A stretch of 64,000 nt of DNA from Trichoplax sp. H2 (GCA_003344405.1 NOWV01000008.1:992001-1056000), one strand, 5' to 3'. Shown: positions 13,741-28,882, numbered from the stretch's first letter. The notes: generated by a model from the sequence alone, not told the origin. Program-made: numbers and translations.

Positions 13741-15129
13741 GTCGAAACCGGGTATCGAATTCATAAATTTTTTCTTGCAATTTTGACTGTTTAAAATGGA
13801 AAGTTTTTATTCGACAACATCAAGCACAATAAACTAAATGAATCGCTATATGCTTACCCACTTAAATAAAAGCCCTTATGGGTTGCTTGAAATAAATGTA
13901 AAGATTCTATAGCCTATGTTAGACAGTTTTATTTCGTATCCTTCAATATAAACTAACTGTAGTTATATGACAATTTACATGAGATAGAATGATATCAATT
14001 TATTGCAAGAAATGAAATATTCACTAATGGCTTTTGATGTATAATCGTTCAATTAAATCGTTTAGATTAATGACCAGGTAGGATAGCCAATCTTAATTTT
14101 ACAAGTACGGTATATGCTATAATTTATATTAGATACTGTTAAGTATTATTAACCTTGACTGATTATTATTGTAACAACAGCAGAGCTATCCTAAAGAAGA
14201 ACAAGTTATGAACTGCCCCAAAATTATATGTATAGTCTTTAGACAAATACAGTTCAGTTCCAAATGGAAATAAAGAAAGTTAACACAGTGTCGATAATTA
14301 TAATACTATATATTAATTATCTTAGTATCCGCATCAATATCGATATGTAAAAGGATTTCCTTGATAATTTAGAACAGCTTGGAATACTTAGTAAGGGTCT
14401 TTAGCAGAAAAATGAAAGACATGTATGCTACCCTTTCATTTTGAAGCATTTCAATAAGAAGAAATCAGAAAAATCTTGAAATGTAAATAAAGGGGATGAT
14501 ACCGTAGCCAAAAAGGCGAAGTTTTTCTAATTTCAGGAAAGTATCACAAATAATCTTAAAATAATGAGGCTATCCATGATTTTATCTTACTGCAATAAGA
14601 TAATTCCAGTATTAAGGCTAATATCAACCTTAGCGGCTGTAATTCAACAGGTATTACGAAATTTTACAGGATTGATCGAGAAAGACAGCTTAACTAGATT
14701 TATCTAAAACGCGGTTATTCAAAAAAATTAAAATTTTGCATTAAAAAGTCTGAGATTACTTTTATAACCATTATGGTTACATTTTCCATTAATGATAATT
14801 CTAATTCATCACTTAAGAAAGATACCCTAAACCCAGTAGTTGGTTAGCCAAGGTTAACAAAAGAAAATAGTTGTTACGCTGTTCTTGTTTGCTGATGAAA
14901 CATATTAAATTCGATCTTGTAAGCTTTGCGCACTACTAGCTAACGAGGTGTGTGTGCTGGATTTGGTAGAAGTTCCTGCAGACTAAAACAGGATAATTAA
15001 TATAAGATTGTTAAACGATTTGGAATTAATTAAATTTAATATAAACCTGCTTTACTTTGAATACTGGTACTTAATTTATTTCAACTTAATATTTGCATGA
15101 CTGACGATAACTGTAGCAGCTCCTGATCA
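13741..15129. other. No gene recognised
   Basis: AT-rich intergenic sequence between two tandem arrays. I see no splice-compatible coding segment, RNA gene or clear repeat in it. Confidence 0.5.
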
Positions 15130-15665
15130 ATGCTGTATTTTAGCAATTGATCTCTACTGGCTTATGATGAAATTTAAAACTAAAATTTTCACCTTTAGCG
15201 ATAGCCTAAATCAGCACTTTATCTACGTTATATTCAGTAATTGATCTCTACTAGCGTATGTTGATAGTTAAAACAAAATTTTGCGTGACTAGCTAGGCTG
15301 GCGATTACCTTAATCAGATCTCCATTCTACATTTTAGTTCAGTTTTACATAGAGTCAATTTAATTACAAAATCGGAATTAGTAGCTAAAATCTAGACTAG
15401 TTTCCAGTTCTGATCGGTACTACATTCAATAATTTAGCTAGGTTAACTATGATAACTTCAATATGGGGTATAAAATATATAAGTATATGACTATGTTACA
15501 TTAGCAATTTAGCTCTATTTAATTATGATTAATTTAATGCAATTTTGTGAGACAACAGAATCTAAAATTAGCTCCGGCTCTATTTTCTATTCAGCAATGC
15601 AGCTCTACTTTAGGTATGATCATTTATTGAAAATATGAATTTTCTTGACTAGCGATATCCCAGAT
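15130..15665. repeat. Degenerate ~75-100-bp repeats beside the channel gene
   Basis: At least five copies of a unit with the core AATTGATCTCTACTNGCNTA followed by TGAT and an AAAATTTT-like tail ending TTGACTAGCGAT. Cores lie near 15148, 15242, 15434, 15509 and 15600. The array ends about 30 bp from the predicted stop codon of the polycystin-like gene (15697), so it probably contains that gene's 3' UTR and polyadenylation region. Confidence 0.7.
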
Positions 15666-15696
15666 TATATCTTGAATGTACATTAAAAACTATCTT

Positions 15697-18600
15697 TTAA
15701 TATTTCAATATTACCCTATTTTGATAGCCGATATCTTTCAAATTGGTTACAATACAATCAATTTTCTTGCCAACATTTTGTATCATCAATTCCAAAGTTT
15801 GAGTTCTTTCTTCCAATCTGTATTAATTATTTATGCAGCGCCAAATAATTATTATACATATAGTAGAAAAGATTATATATCACTCTCTTATTAATTAAAA
15901 TGCTTATTACTAGTACTGGAGCATCATATATTTAAACTTTACATCTCGAAAGGCACAGTAATTGTAATCTATCGAGAACTAAATGGAACGCAATATTACA
16001 GCTATTGATACTTACTTATTAAATTCAGCAACGCTAACGTAGCTATCTGTGTCACGAAGGCTGTCAATATCGCTTGGAGAGCTTTTCCTTGATATTTTTT
16101 TGCTAGCTTTAGACAATGATGTTCTATTACCGTCATCAAGCTTAATCTAAGCATGAAATTAATTTTTAATAAAACATGGGATGATAAAGATTAAATCATA
16201 CATTAAATTTGTGACCTATTCCAGCTTCAATATTTAGGTAATATTACAAATCAGTCCAAATCAGACAAATTACCCGAAATGCTTGCAAATCTGCGGCTGC
16301 CTTACTCCTTTCTTGCTCATCGTGCACTGGATCTCCGTCTAAATCGTATTTAGCAATAACTGCATCCATTTCCATACCTACAGGATCTCTACTGGAAATT
16401 TTAAAAGGAAATCTTTCAGTAATTTCAAAACAAAGTTTTAGATCTACATTTGGCTTTGAATCAGATATTTTTATGCTTTAACCGTTTCTCCATACTATGA
16501 AAGATTATCTATATTGAGCTTCACTGCAGTAGAACAACATTCACTGCTCTAAAGGTAACAAAACTGAAATAATTTCCTACTCCTTATCTTCCGATCGCCA
16601 TTCATCGTAGTCTACTTTACTGTTATCATCTGGATGAGCCAGTTTTAGAGCTGCTGTTTGATCGACAACTCTATCTTTCTTGAGTAGTAGCTTATGCATG
16701 AAAGATGAGTAATGCTAAACGAATTACAGAAAAACTGAGTTAATCAACTGTTAACTGGAAAATTAAGTATACTTTCAAAGTTTAATTATAGTGAATAAAA
16801 TCCATTCGCTACGGTTTACGCTCATAACATTGTATAAAATACAGTAGTTATAAAATTATTCTCGTTACCTTTTTAATATAATCTGCGATTTCGTAACGAG
16901 CATCTTTCTCCATAATTTCTGTCTTTACTTCAGTATAAGTATCGTTAATGATGGCCAGAAACATATTCTAATAGATGAAAGCAGTATGCCATCATCAGTA
17001 TAAATTTAATAAAATTTAAATCGGTATATTATATAATAGAACTCTATCTGATATACATAATATATGAGTTATAGGCTAAAAAAGCAAATAGATGGGACAT
17101 GTTAAATGTTATCATAGAATACACAAAAACAGCAAGAGACGATGTGCAAAATATTTAGTAAGTAATCTGATAAATAATTTTCAGCTAACTTACCAGCAAA
17201 ACGAAAAAGACAAAAAAGACATATGAGATGAAGAATATGGGGCCCAGTACACGATTAGATCGCTCAATTTCACTAAAATTAAAATCACCCAAAATGATCC
17301 TAAAAAGGGTGTATCTAGTGTAGAAAGTTGGATAGAAATTAATACTTAATTAGTATTTAATAAACAGTATATAACACGAAATAAATTCCTCTATCGATGA
17401 ACTAACACCTCTCATTATTTGTTAGTAAATAACCCTGAAATTTACATGAATTCCTTACATGCAATCATGGAATGTACTAAAATCACGAACTTGATTTCCA
17501 AAAGCTAAGTAGGCTAGCTGTGCATATGCGAAGAAGATAATGAAGAACATGATTGCAAATCCCAAGATGTCTTTGGTGCACTAAATAGAAAATATGGTGC
17601 CAAAATTAGATAACAGATAGTAATTTGAGAGAATACAGATTAATACGTGAATATTCTCAGACATCTAGGTAGATGAAAATGACGTATCGGTAAATGAAGC
17701 TAGAATGCTCAACAATTGTTGAGAATGGTTACTTACTCGACCCAAGGTAGAAGTTAATTGTGTCATTGTGCGATTGAAACTGATATATTTGAATATCTAT
17801 TTGTTATCGAATGAAAATAATTAGTGTAAATCTTCAATCTTGCTAGAAATATTATAATTGCTGTATTTTTATCTATTCGAAATCAGTAGAACGAATAACC
17901 ATTTCATTTTTAAAACTTTTGCCTCCTAGTTTTAATGCTGTAAATTTCAACTAAAACGTTACCTTCATCCACGAGAAAAATACAACTACGGCAATAATAT
18001 AGTTAAATTGAGATTGCCAATGGGCTAGAAACTCAAACTTAGCGGGATATTGATTTGGATAGCGTAGCAGTTGCTATAATGTTGGAAATAGTGTAAAATA
18101 TATTATTTTCTGCCAAGAAAGGGTAGAACTTAGGAGTAAGGAATAATAAAATAGATCTATTTAATTCAGCATAGCTTCTCTCTAAACTGTCTTACCTCTA
18201 GGTTATACTGTACTGTTAACGTTCTGTATACGTTAAATGCGATAGTAGTTGCGGACAGCTATACAGGGCGGGCAAAATTTTTAATTAAGGTCAATAAAGG
18301 GCCTTAGTCAAATGCAATGTGCTTTTCGTTTTAATCACGATTTGCTTTATAGCGAATTGTCGTTAATAAAACTAATTCATTACATGATACTTTCCGCGGC
18401 TATACTATATATATGCTATATACATTTACGGTATTAAAGGCACTGTTTATTATGCCATGGATACAATAATTATGACGATATCCAAATAATTCCAGATATT
18501 TTTTAGATATTTCCATTTCATCACTTTTATCTATAAGGGTAGATTGAAATTGGTATGTAATTAATTTTAAATCATAGGAAAACTTATCAAATTTAAGAAT

Positions 18601-21600
18601 ACTTTGTATTATCAAAGTATAGGCATGTGTATGTACCTCGATAATTTCTTCGATAACATAGTAAAAAATGAAAATGCAGAAGATGACCTCACAAACCATA
18701 ACAAATTGATCATAAGGAGTAACATAACGCAGCAGCTTGACCGTTCTAACGTTACTACTAGCTATTAAACCTCCAGTTGCGGGAAATTCGATCATGAGCC
18801 TGGTCAGTATTGGTCAAGATATTTTATGTTCATTATATTTATTTATTAATTTTAGAAAATGATAATATCTTAATCAATCACAATTAAAAGCTAGGACTAT
18901 CCATAAGAGATTATTTAAGCTTCACTATTTTAACAGTCAAGATTTCTGGTAATTTATTAGTAGGAAATTTGCTATGTTCATTTCTATATATTAAATGCGG
19001 TAGCTATCTAATAGTAAACTAATTTGGTCAGCAATCATGCTAAAGAAGATGGTAATAAATCAAGTTTAGGAATGTTACTTCGGTATAAGATTTTAAATAT
19101 TTATAGTTAGATTGTTGATTGGTGTATTATTAAAGTTACCTGACGATACAGAATAAGTTAACATTCGTATTGTAGACCGTAAAGTCGATGAAAACAGCTC
19201 TTGTAGCTCGATCGGTCCATAGATTGTTCTATTCCAATTTAAAAATTAAATGCATCAATACTTCAATGATCGTATTCGATATAATGTCATTAGAGGTACT
19301 TCAGTAATTATCTAGCTAAGGAAAATTATATTCGTAATGAAGCTATTGTACCTTAAGCATATCAATAGCTTGTTTTCCCTGGTCTCGGGTCCGATTTAGA
19401 AGCTGAACGAAGCCTCCACCACTGTAGAAATAGCCTAACTTACCCCAAGTTGTCATACCATCAAGCTGCTGTGATGGTTGATAATTCCAGCTAAAAATAA
19501 TTTATTGCAATTATATTGAAATAATCAATATATTGATACACCATAACTAAAATGCTTCGACGAGAAATAAATTTAATATCGCTTGTAATAAACTTACGCA
19601 GAGCCGAGTTTTAAACCAAACGGCTCGTGATCTTCATTAGACTCTGAATATTCAGCGAAACAGTTATGGATAGAATTGATAAAATCGTCTGGAACTCTAT
19701 TCATAATTAAATAAACGAGATATACTTAATTAAGGAATGATGATAGACTTCTTGATCTTCACAAATTAATAAAATGAAATTAATTTAGAATATATTAATC
19801 TCCTCCTAGTAATTTATTCCACATTTCGAGTTTACTGACTTAAGATACTATTGTACGTTACTACAAAGACAGTATTGTACATGTCGTCCTTCAAAACGCT
19901 CTCTCACTTTTACCTGCATTTTATTGATAACTATGGTACGATCAACTTCTTTCTAATATTTAATCGTTACTTGGTTCGATAGTATGATTTTACCATAGGA
20001 TACTTATGAATTAAATTTCTCGTTAGAGCTACAGTCGCTTTTATCTTATTATTATAGACGGTGAAGTTTTTAGCATTTCAAATGGATATTCTAAGGGTTG
20101 CAGAAAATGGAGCAGTTCATAGTATCCTTACCGACAGGAATCATTTCGGACTCTTAATTGACGTAACTGAGGTAATCCTAAAATTTTATTCTCATAGTAG
20201 ATGAATCCTTTCTGTTGGTTGGTCAAATTTTGAGCATTGTACCAATCCTCCCAATATAATCCTCTAAGAAAGGGTCCTTCCATGAACTAAATGGTAAATT
20301 GATATTGATTACACTTTATGATTCATGCTTAATCATTTAATGACTGCGATTGTACAGATTGCTTTTAATAATTTAATGTAAATATAAAAGACGCGAAAAT
20401 TAACTTGATAGTATTCAATTAGCATGCAATTAATTGAATATATTGCTAATACTCGTTAAGTAAATAATACTATATATGAATATCCTACTAATTCTTAGCT
20501 AATTTTGAAGGATATTTAAATGCTAGACATTGAATTACCTGCCAAAATTCGTTCATATTGGAAATATCGTTAAACTTTAAGATGGTATCTGACGCAAGTG
20601 GTTGATCGGTAAATAGTTCTATAACATGCCATTATCATTATCACTTTAGTTGAGGTGTTATTAATTTTAAAAAAATTTTTTTAGCTACATCGTTAGCAAA
20701 TTAGTAAATTTTTATAATAATGCCGGGTAGGAAATCTATCTTGAAGTAACTACTTATGTGCTTCTACGGCACAGACAAATTATAACTTGTGGTACTTGCA
20801 GTTTTGACATCCATACGAAAAGTCATATTGTGACTTACTAAATTATTAATCATCTGCACTTTAAATATAGACGAAGTACCATAGCATGTAAATTAAATAA
20901 TTGACAAAGCTTGATTTTTTACCTCTCATTACTTGAGTGAAGATAAACATAGTTGGGCTGATCATGGAAAATGTGACTGTAATGGGAAATTATATGAGCA
21001 ACTTAGCATTATATATTATCGTACGTTATGATTAGCAATTTGCTATTATATGATACAACTTATTTCTACTTCGCACAGAAATTTCTTGGCGTGATAGCAA
21101 CAATTATTAAAAAGAATTTAATGCTATGTATCATATACAGTAAAGATGTGATTATATGCGAAGATTGGCATAGTATCCTGCAACGTTATTCCATTAATTA
21201 AGCCGCTACAGTCAAATCTACCACCGAACCTATTTGGCCATGGTAATATTATTTACGATATTATCATGCATATTAGTTTTACGCCATGCATAATCTACAG
21301 CTTACTTATATTAACTTATTAGACTTGTATAGTCGATATGATAACAAGACCGTGGAATCGTGATAATTTAAAATAAAGATTAAATTGACACAAATTCATG
21401 CGACACGTTAAGATGCACTACATGAATCCGGAAATTCTATTTCCTGAAACAATTTCAATATAGCTGAATCTGTATAACTATTGCCAATTTGTACTGTTCT
21501 AGAAAGTATAGTTGAATATAGATTTTTATTTTATACGGAGTAAGGAGTATTAAATCATTAAATATTGAATATTATTAATTATCAACATATTTTACCTATA

Positions 21601-24600
21601 CATAAGATGATCAGGAATAAAATAAAGACAATCAGTTCTCGGATAGTAGTTTTAATAAAAACATCTTGATCTTTCTGTGCTGATACGGTTTGCCTTGTTC
21701 TACATGAAGCTATGATATTCACAGAAGAAATGAAAATATTGATTAGAAATATAGAAGTAGACATAACGCAACAACTGATAAACTAATGATGCGATATATA
21801 AATCTATAAGCATCATCGTTAATACTGCTCAAATTAGCAATGTCAAATGATCAAAGCATGTCATAACGGCATTACTAGATCGAATAGCTTAGAAAATGAA
21901 TAAAGACAGAAAATAGAAAACAATTAGCGATTTGTTATCAGTAGTAAACAAGGACATATTAATTATTGACTAAGCAAGGTAGCTCGTTTATTGTATAACT
22001 GAAAGGATAGCTCGTTGAATACTATATAAATTGTATTAAAGCGCAACTACATTATCTAATACCAATTGTACATGCATATAAATAACAAAAGATAATTTTT
22101 TTATTTATTATTGTCACGAATAGCGAAAATATTGTTTCATAATTTATGAGCTCTAAGGCTATAAATTATATACGACAAGCAGATGTTTAATTTAAAGGTG
22201 ATTTATTCGCTAATAGATGCCTAGAAGATGCTCCATATTTGTGATGTTGCCAATGCCTTTTTTAAAATTAATAATCTAGGCGAAAGAATGAAATTTTAAT
22301 AGAATTTTTGTGTTGTATTGTTATGTATAAGTATATCTACGAAGAAATTTAGTTTCAAATAAAATAATAAAGGTAGACTATTAGCATTGCAGGATTGATA
22401 TTATGGCCTAAGCTTACTAAAAATATTAACAAAATGAAATATTATGAATAAAATAGCTCATCATTCACTTTGGATCAACTCTAAAATCGCTGCAATTCCA
22501 TTCCCAAATACTTAACTAGTAATAAACGATTAGGATCTGTAAAGATCTATATTATATTTCCGCTAGCAGTCACAAAGCTAGGCCATTTTTATGTACAGCA
22601 AGACATACAATCTATTGGTAGCCACTTAACACTAGAATATCGAAATTCCATACCGATATTTGTGATAAATATATCGTAGGTTAAATAAAATGAGAAAACA
22701 TCGGCTACGCTATTCTCTCAGTGCGAATGATACAGCTATTAAAAGTTAGGAAACCTTGTTAAGAAATAGGACAAGTACATGCTAATAGGGCTCAAATAGG
22801 ATTACTTGGCTATTACATTATTACAGGACAAAAAGCTGCAAAAAGATTACATATTCATTGTAAGCCTTAAGTAGGATTATCCAGTTCGGTTATCAGATAT
22901 CTCATCGATGTTAAAAGGGACTCACAATAAGAACATATTAAATGCAAGATTAAAACTTTTGGACAAGATTATTTGGCTATTACGAAAAATTTGAAAACAA
23001 ATTAAATCTCGTAGAAACTAATATTTAACATTGCGATAAGTTTAGTTTTAAATCTAAAGGCAATAAGCAAACATTATTAGTCCAAAATTCGCTACAAAAG
23101 TTTCCATAATATATTTTAATGTGCATATGTGTGGAAGTTTTAGCGGTCCTCACCCTATAGTGATCCACTAACCGTTAAACTCTTGCAATTCATACGAAAG
23201 AAAGAAGTGTTGATTATTTTAAGAACTAAATTACACATTGCATCGTTACTACGGCGGTAAAGTATGCGAGAAGCTAAACGGATTATAAGCCCCAATATAT
23301 AACATATGATTCGGAGTGGACATGCAATAGCTGATAGTCAAATTTCCAGTAACTTATAATATACTGTATTTATGCTTACACTAATTTAGAAAACTAAGAT
23401 TCATTAAAATTGAGATTTCACATTTGATAATTGCTTTAACGAAATGCGTCTCTTATCAAAGTTTAAATCTATAAATAGGTTCCAAATCATGTTTCATCAA
23501 AACTTGATATCATAACATTCTTGAGGTAGTAAAATCAAGTATAACTGATGAAGTTGATTAGATATCATTTTCGTGATATCAAGAAGCATATATTCAGAGC
23601 TATATATAGATCATAGCGGAAATAAGTCGTACAATTAGTTGATCGACTTCAATAATATTGTATTCGTGAATCATTGGTTTCCGTCTACTTATATCGTCAA
23701 AATCAGTTTTCATATAGGATATAAAACTAATCGATTTCAGTACCAAAGTTATCATAGCAATACTACCATCGAACAAATCTATAAAATGGCTCACAATTTA
23801 CTTAAAAAATAAATTGCAATAGTATGATTTTGTACAATTTTAAGTTTATAGACGTAATTGGTTCAGTTTGATTGTTATGGAGTTTAGATTAACATTCGTT
23901 AGCCTATAAATGACTGTCGAATTCACTTCAAATAGCGCGTTATTATTATTTCTAGACAAGGTTACCAAGATATTTCCGTTACGAAATTTAAAACCAAAAT
24001 GGATCCAGATTAAATTATGGTAATTACACCTATACGACTATCTATTATGTCTCTTGATAGAATATCTTATTGAAGGCTTAGCAGCTACAATAATTAATTA
24101 TTTAAGTATTTATTACCATTTAAATAATGTAGTCAAACTAATTAAGGAAAAAATTAAAGTTTAGACGAAATTCCTTTTTCTGGTTTAAATGCGGTATAAG
24201 AAATAGTTGCAGTATCATCTTTAGTCTGCTTGATAATTCAGTAGCTTGTTATTACGTAAACGATTTCGAAGTAGTTCGAACTTAGAAGCTATTTTGCAAA
24301 ATATTTATCAATCATGTCTTTAAGGAGAAAATTAGTCAAGAATTTAGTATATTGCTACAGATAGGTTTAATGAGCAATGCTCAATATGAAGCCACCATCA
24401 CCTTAAATGATGAGATAATCGTTTCAATTATTATTAAAATTGCTGAACGTGAAAGTAGATCATCTAACTGAGAAAAAATAGTCAAATATTTGCTAAAGTT
24501 TCTAAATGATAAATTTTATGAGATTTCATTAAGTCGGTTGAGAAAGTTCTTTATAAAAACGTGGCAAAAAGAACGATGGAGGCCAAAAGTAAGGGAAAAG

Positions 24601-25759
24601 TATAATCCTTAAAGACTATAGATTTTAGTAAAAAAGAAAGTTATTTACATTGTAAGATCGCGAATATTGATTTTACATGTCGGAATTCATCTATTTAAAA
24701 TAGAGAAAGAAGTTTTTACTCTTAATTTAGCAAAGAAATTTTTCTAATTCTAAAATAATACCAGGATGAACCTTGCTTAACTTATTTGTACATATACAAA
24801 ACTATGGATTATAATATACTCGCGTAATATAGCTTCAATAACATTTCTCCTTCAGAATTTGATCTCATTTCATGAAAGGTAAGGATTATGCTTTCAGTAT
24901 GATATATATAAAAATAAAGACCGCAAGAAGTTTGTCCGTCAATTTTGCTCTAACTAATTTGAACTTCAGATTTATTGATAGTCCGCGACCCCCATTTTCT
25001 CTTCGTCGTATGCTTCACTCGAAAAGTAAATTTGGGGACTATAGGATGAACATGATATTCCAGTGGTTTTCAAACAATATTTTATTCATGAAATTAAACC
25101 TCATTCAAAAAGTTTTTCTTTCATCTCTTGCTAGCAGAAAGCTGAAATAGCAGTAGAGATTTTGAGCACGATCATCCTCAATACTGATCTTAATATATTG
25201 AGCTGATATCGTGATATAATTCGCTTGTTCATTTTTCTATTCAACTCATTACATTTAATTTAATTTAAGATAGAAGATGTGCATTATAATTAAAATTTAG
25301 GGTCGGTAAAATATGCGTATATATTGCAGTATGAAAGATTACAATCGATCAATTTCTTGAAGAGAAGTTGAATTTTAAATCAAAGAAAAAATTTTAAGAA
25401 TGATTTCACTTTCCAGCTACGCTTCTATCATGTAGACACAGAAATTAATTGTTAATTATCCTACCTGACAAAAATCGTTTAATAGATGGCCACAAACCAG
25501 AATCAGGTGTAGTGCCTGCTACTCGCTTTCCACTTTCTCGAGCTTCTATCGATATTATTTGATCATTATCGTCAAAATTGTCAACCTTAGTTTTCAATTC
25601 AGTATGTCCTTGTGCTGTATCTAATCGACCAGATGATGATGATGATAATCGACGTCCATTATCATCGTCTTCCCAAGCCTTTCGAGAACTAGCACTCAAA
25701 ATAGAGTTTGATCGTCGTTGGTGAGCAGGAAGTAACTCAGAGCTACTATGAGTAGACAT
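15697..25759 (-). CDS. PKD2: Polycystin-2-like TRPP cation channel
   Basis: Predicted tetrameric, calcium-permeable TRPP channel of cilia or ER/plasma membrane, 768 aa (human PKD2L1 about 800). Exons: 25759-25465, 21709-21596, 20976-20923, 20618-20539, 20286-20132, 19696-19598, 19490-19352, 19228-19140, 18799-18637, 18530-18465, 18258-18196, 18073-17963, 17796-17737, 17580-17459, 17314-17194, 16967-16869, 16690-16581, 16388-16274, 16146-16016, 15817-15697. Order of domains: Ser-rich cytoplasmic N-terminus (~1-98), S1 (~124-140), the extracellular polycystin (TOP) domain including LRQLRVRND and [21 protein letters not shown] before S2, S4-S5 linker FNRTMTQL, pore helix RIILGD with filter Leu545-Gly546-Asp547, S6 running into [11 protein letters not shown]. 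An EF-hand loop (Asp662-Glu673) has Pro at the usual Gly position. A coiled coil follows (~729-763). Intron 1 is 3.75 kb and holds nothing recognised. The last five codons and the stop could instead be spliced onward. Confidence 0.93.
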
Positions 25760-28700
25760 AATTGATACCGAATAACAGCTTTCAGAGAGATTAAAACTAC
25801 CGTGAAAATATTAATTGAAGGAAAAGATTGCAATCAGAACAACAAAATGAAGTAAAAGTATTCGTATGTTATACTATTTTAGAAAAAAAGCATTACCTTA
25901 AGATTAAGGTAGTGTGATATACTTCTTTATATCTTTGGACTAGATTTAATGAAAAAATGAATTGAATATTTAAAGATTAGAATAGCACAGATGTGAATAA
26001 CTTATATTTAATTCTACAAATCTTAATATCCGTAATCGTATAACCTTGAATTTGTAGAAAGTAAAAATCTACAATTTCGAAATTTTCTTATTTAATAGTG
26101 AGTAGATCTTAACTGTTTAGACTGCAATTTTGTCCTGCCCTATTACTGGAAATAGAATCTATTATGAAGAATATTGAGTTTAGGCTTTGGATATCTATAG
26201 GAATATACTGAATATTTAATCGATCTATTAATTTAATATGAAATCTTATTTGTGATATATTGCTTATTACCGTCATCAACATTATTTCCAGCGATGATTA
26301 TATCAAGACTTACAATTAATACACATAGCCCATATAATTCATTATGCTGATTATTTTTAGAAAAATATCGTAAATAAGTTTACATTTGTTAGCGTACTTG
26401 TTAAGGTTAATTTATTAATTATTTAATTGAGAATTAACCAGCATAATACATTCCAGCTATCGGTAAGTAAACCAATAAAATAAAACACCATTGATCAAAT
26501 AGAAAATAGTTATTTCAATTCATAAGACTTCCTAAAGGAATAGTAATTCAATTTGTTACATTGTCATCGAATATCGCTCACAGACTCTTGTAATTTATCG
26601 GTCAAATAGAATAGTTTTTATTGTAATAAGAATAAGAGAATTCTAAAAGTATTAATAATTAAGTATGATATGCTCAGATAAAACTTTGTTTCTTTAGAGG
26701 CTGATGATCCTTTTAGGCTGTGCTTCGAAACTGTGTATATTTGCTGCATTTAAGCAGGATTTACTTAGATTCATAATGATAGTGGTAGTGATAATTGCGA
26801 TTACAGTAAACTTGATCAGTTTCATGATGAAGCAGCTAAGATTTTAAAATAATACCTTAGATTATCCGTTCTGTAGCAGCTGAAATATCTATCCATGATA
26901 CAACAGCCTGTGTGATTTTAAAGTATCGAAATTGAACTTTGCCTAGTGTATACAATTAATGTAAGGTAATCTACGAATACATTTTTGTTAGTCTAGACAA
27001 TGCTTATCTATTGGCCTAATTATTTTTATTTAGAATACCATAATTCTCGAATTTTCTAACTTATCCTAAATTATTAATGGATAATATTTGGTTGTATGGA
27101 TGCAAGTCTATATGATACAGTGAAACTAATTTGATCTAATAGATTTTAATTTAATAAGATTATTATCCGGTATACGACTTGTTTTGATTTTCAATTAGTA
27201 GTTTACTACATCAGCAGCATAATATTAACGAGATACGATTAATGGATACATTTTCATGACTATCTTCCAATCCAGTCAATGAAATAAACTTTGACTTGCT
27301 AGCAAGGAGTAAATCCAATATTTCGAGTTCTATGCAGGTTGGAATGGCACGTCTATACAGTATTCGTGTTGCAAATTAAATTCGCCTAGTAATTTTTGCA
27401 TTATAAAGTTACGAAAATAACTAGGCCGAAGCCGCATTTAGATAGGACTGATAGTAGGCAAGATTTCCTCAGTTTTAATTCTGTTTCATAGTATTAGTAC
27501 AATTTATCCAAACTATCATAGATATTGATCGGCTTTAGGGATATAGGTCTATTTTCATGCAGTAAAATTATTTCGGCACAATGGGTGATAATCTAACCTA
27601 ACCTAACTATAATACAGATTTGAAAGTTCATTTAGCTACTTTGACGGCGAACAAATTTTCGGCTACTGCTGTAGTTTAACAACGCCACCGTACATTGATG
27701 ACCTTATAGCAAATGACATAGAATATTGGCGTATAGTATTGTAATTGAAATAATTATTCAAATTGCGGCATGCAATTGCAATCACATCGCCAAGAGAAGA
27801 TCTCAGCAGCTTTACATTGAATTATTTAAAGCCTCCAATGCTACTGGGTAAAATAGCCTTATCAAACCATTACCTCATCATGTCCTAATGCTATTGCGGA
27901 TGATTATACTATGGTTTATCTTTTCTGTTGGACAAATTTTACATCAGTTCGCGTGATAATTTACTTGAAATAATCTTTATCAGTGTCAATTTGACTATTA
28001 TTTCGGAGTTCTTTCCATCAGCATTGCCATCATAACATTACTAACATTGTCTTGGAACAGTAATCCATTATTAATCATCACGTTAAGCTACTTTTTTGAC
28101 ACCATAACAGTAACTAGATGGAAGTAGTGCTCCAGATTTTAAAAAAGGAAGAGAACTGCGTATTTACAGTTCGGGGTACACAAATACCCTCCGTGAAACT
28201 AACAAACGAAATTGATTATGGAGCCTCTTCAAATGCGACATGCAAATTGCATAACAAACCATAAATTTTAATACCTTTCTTTACTACTTGATACGTTTAT
28301 TCATACAACTATGCTAAGAAACATCGATGACTGGCCAAGTCTACCAGATTACATCAGATACTATTTATAAGGTGCTAGATATAATCGTGCATCGTTAAAG
28401 TACGATAGTCCTATTGTGAGACCAGTGATTTAACAAATGACAAGAAAATGCCTTACTAATAATAACCAGTTTGTACGAAATTTTGTAAATATGAAATTTA
28501 AATAGTTAATAGTTACAACGAAATCATAAAACATTGTCACAATTACCATCGAATGCATGCTATCCAGCATGATTTAATATAACACTTTCAATGTCAGCAA
28601 CATAGTGATGAGTACCGTAGTTTTACTATCATTATACTGTATGGCAACATTGGTACATAGTCAAACGTGTGATATTATCCAGCTCGGTAGTAGTTTCTTG

Positions 28701-28882
28701 CCTTAGTCGTAACATGTGGCATAGATCAAAAAGATTCAACGATAAATAATGGATGGATGGCTAGTTTAACATTTTCATCCTTGCACTGAGTTACAATATA
28801 TTGTGACTTTACTACCATACGGGTATACTATAGCATTCGAATACTACGATTTATCAAGGCTATTCCTGTAGATGAAAAGAAA
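25760..28882. other. Intergenic: channel 5' side, SLC6-II 3' side
   Basis: AT-rich, no coding exon recognised on either strand. It should hold the promoter of the polycystin-like gene just above 25759 and the 3' end of SLC6-II just below 28883. Confidence 0.5.

Noticed and set aside
15676-15894. 72-codon + strand frame
   Set aside because: Antisense to the coiled-coil exon of the polycystin-like gene.
19860-19990. Possible polycystin exon encoding [13 protein letters not shown]
   Set aside because: Phase does not match exon 5, and the segment 19696-19598 fits both phase and the family pattern ([21 protein letters not shown]).
24872-25150. 92-codon + strand frame inside channel intron 1
   Set aside because: No recognisable domain or splice context; a chance frame in intronic DNA.
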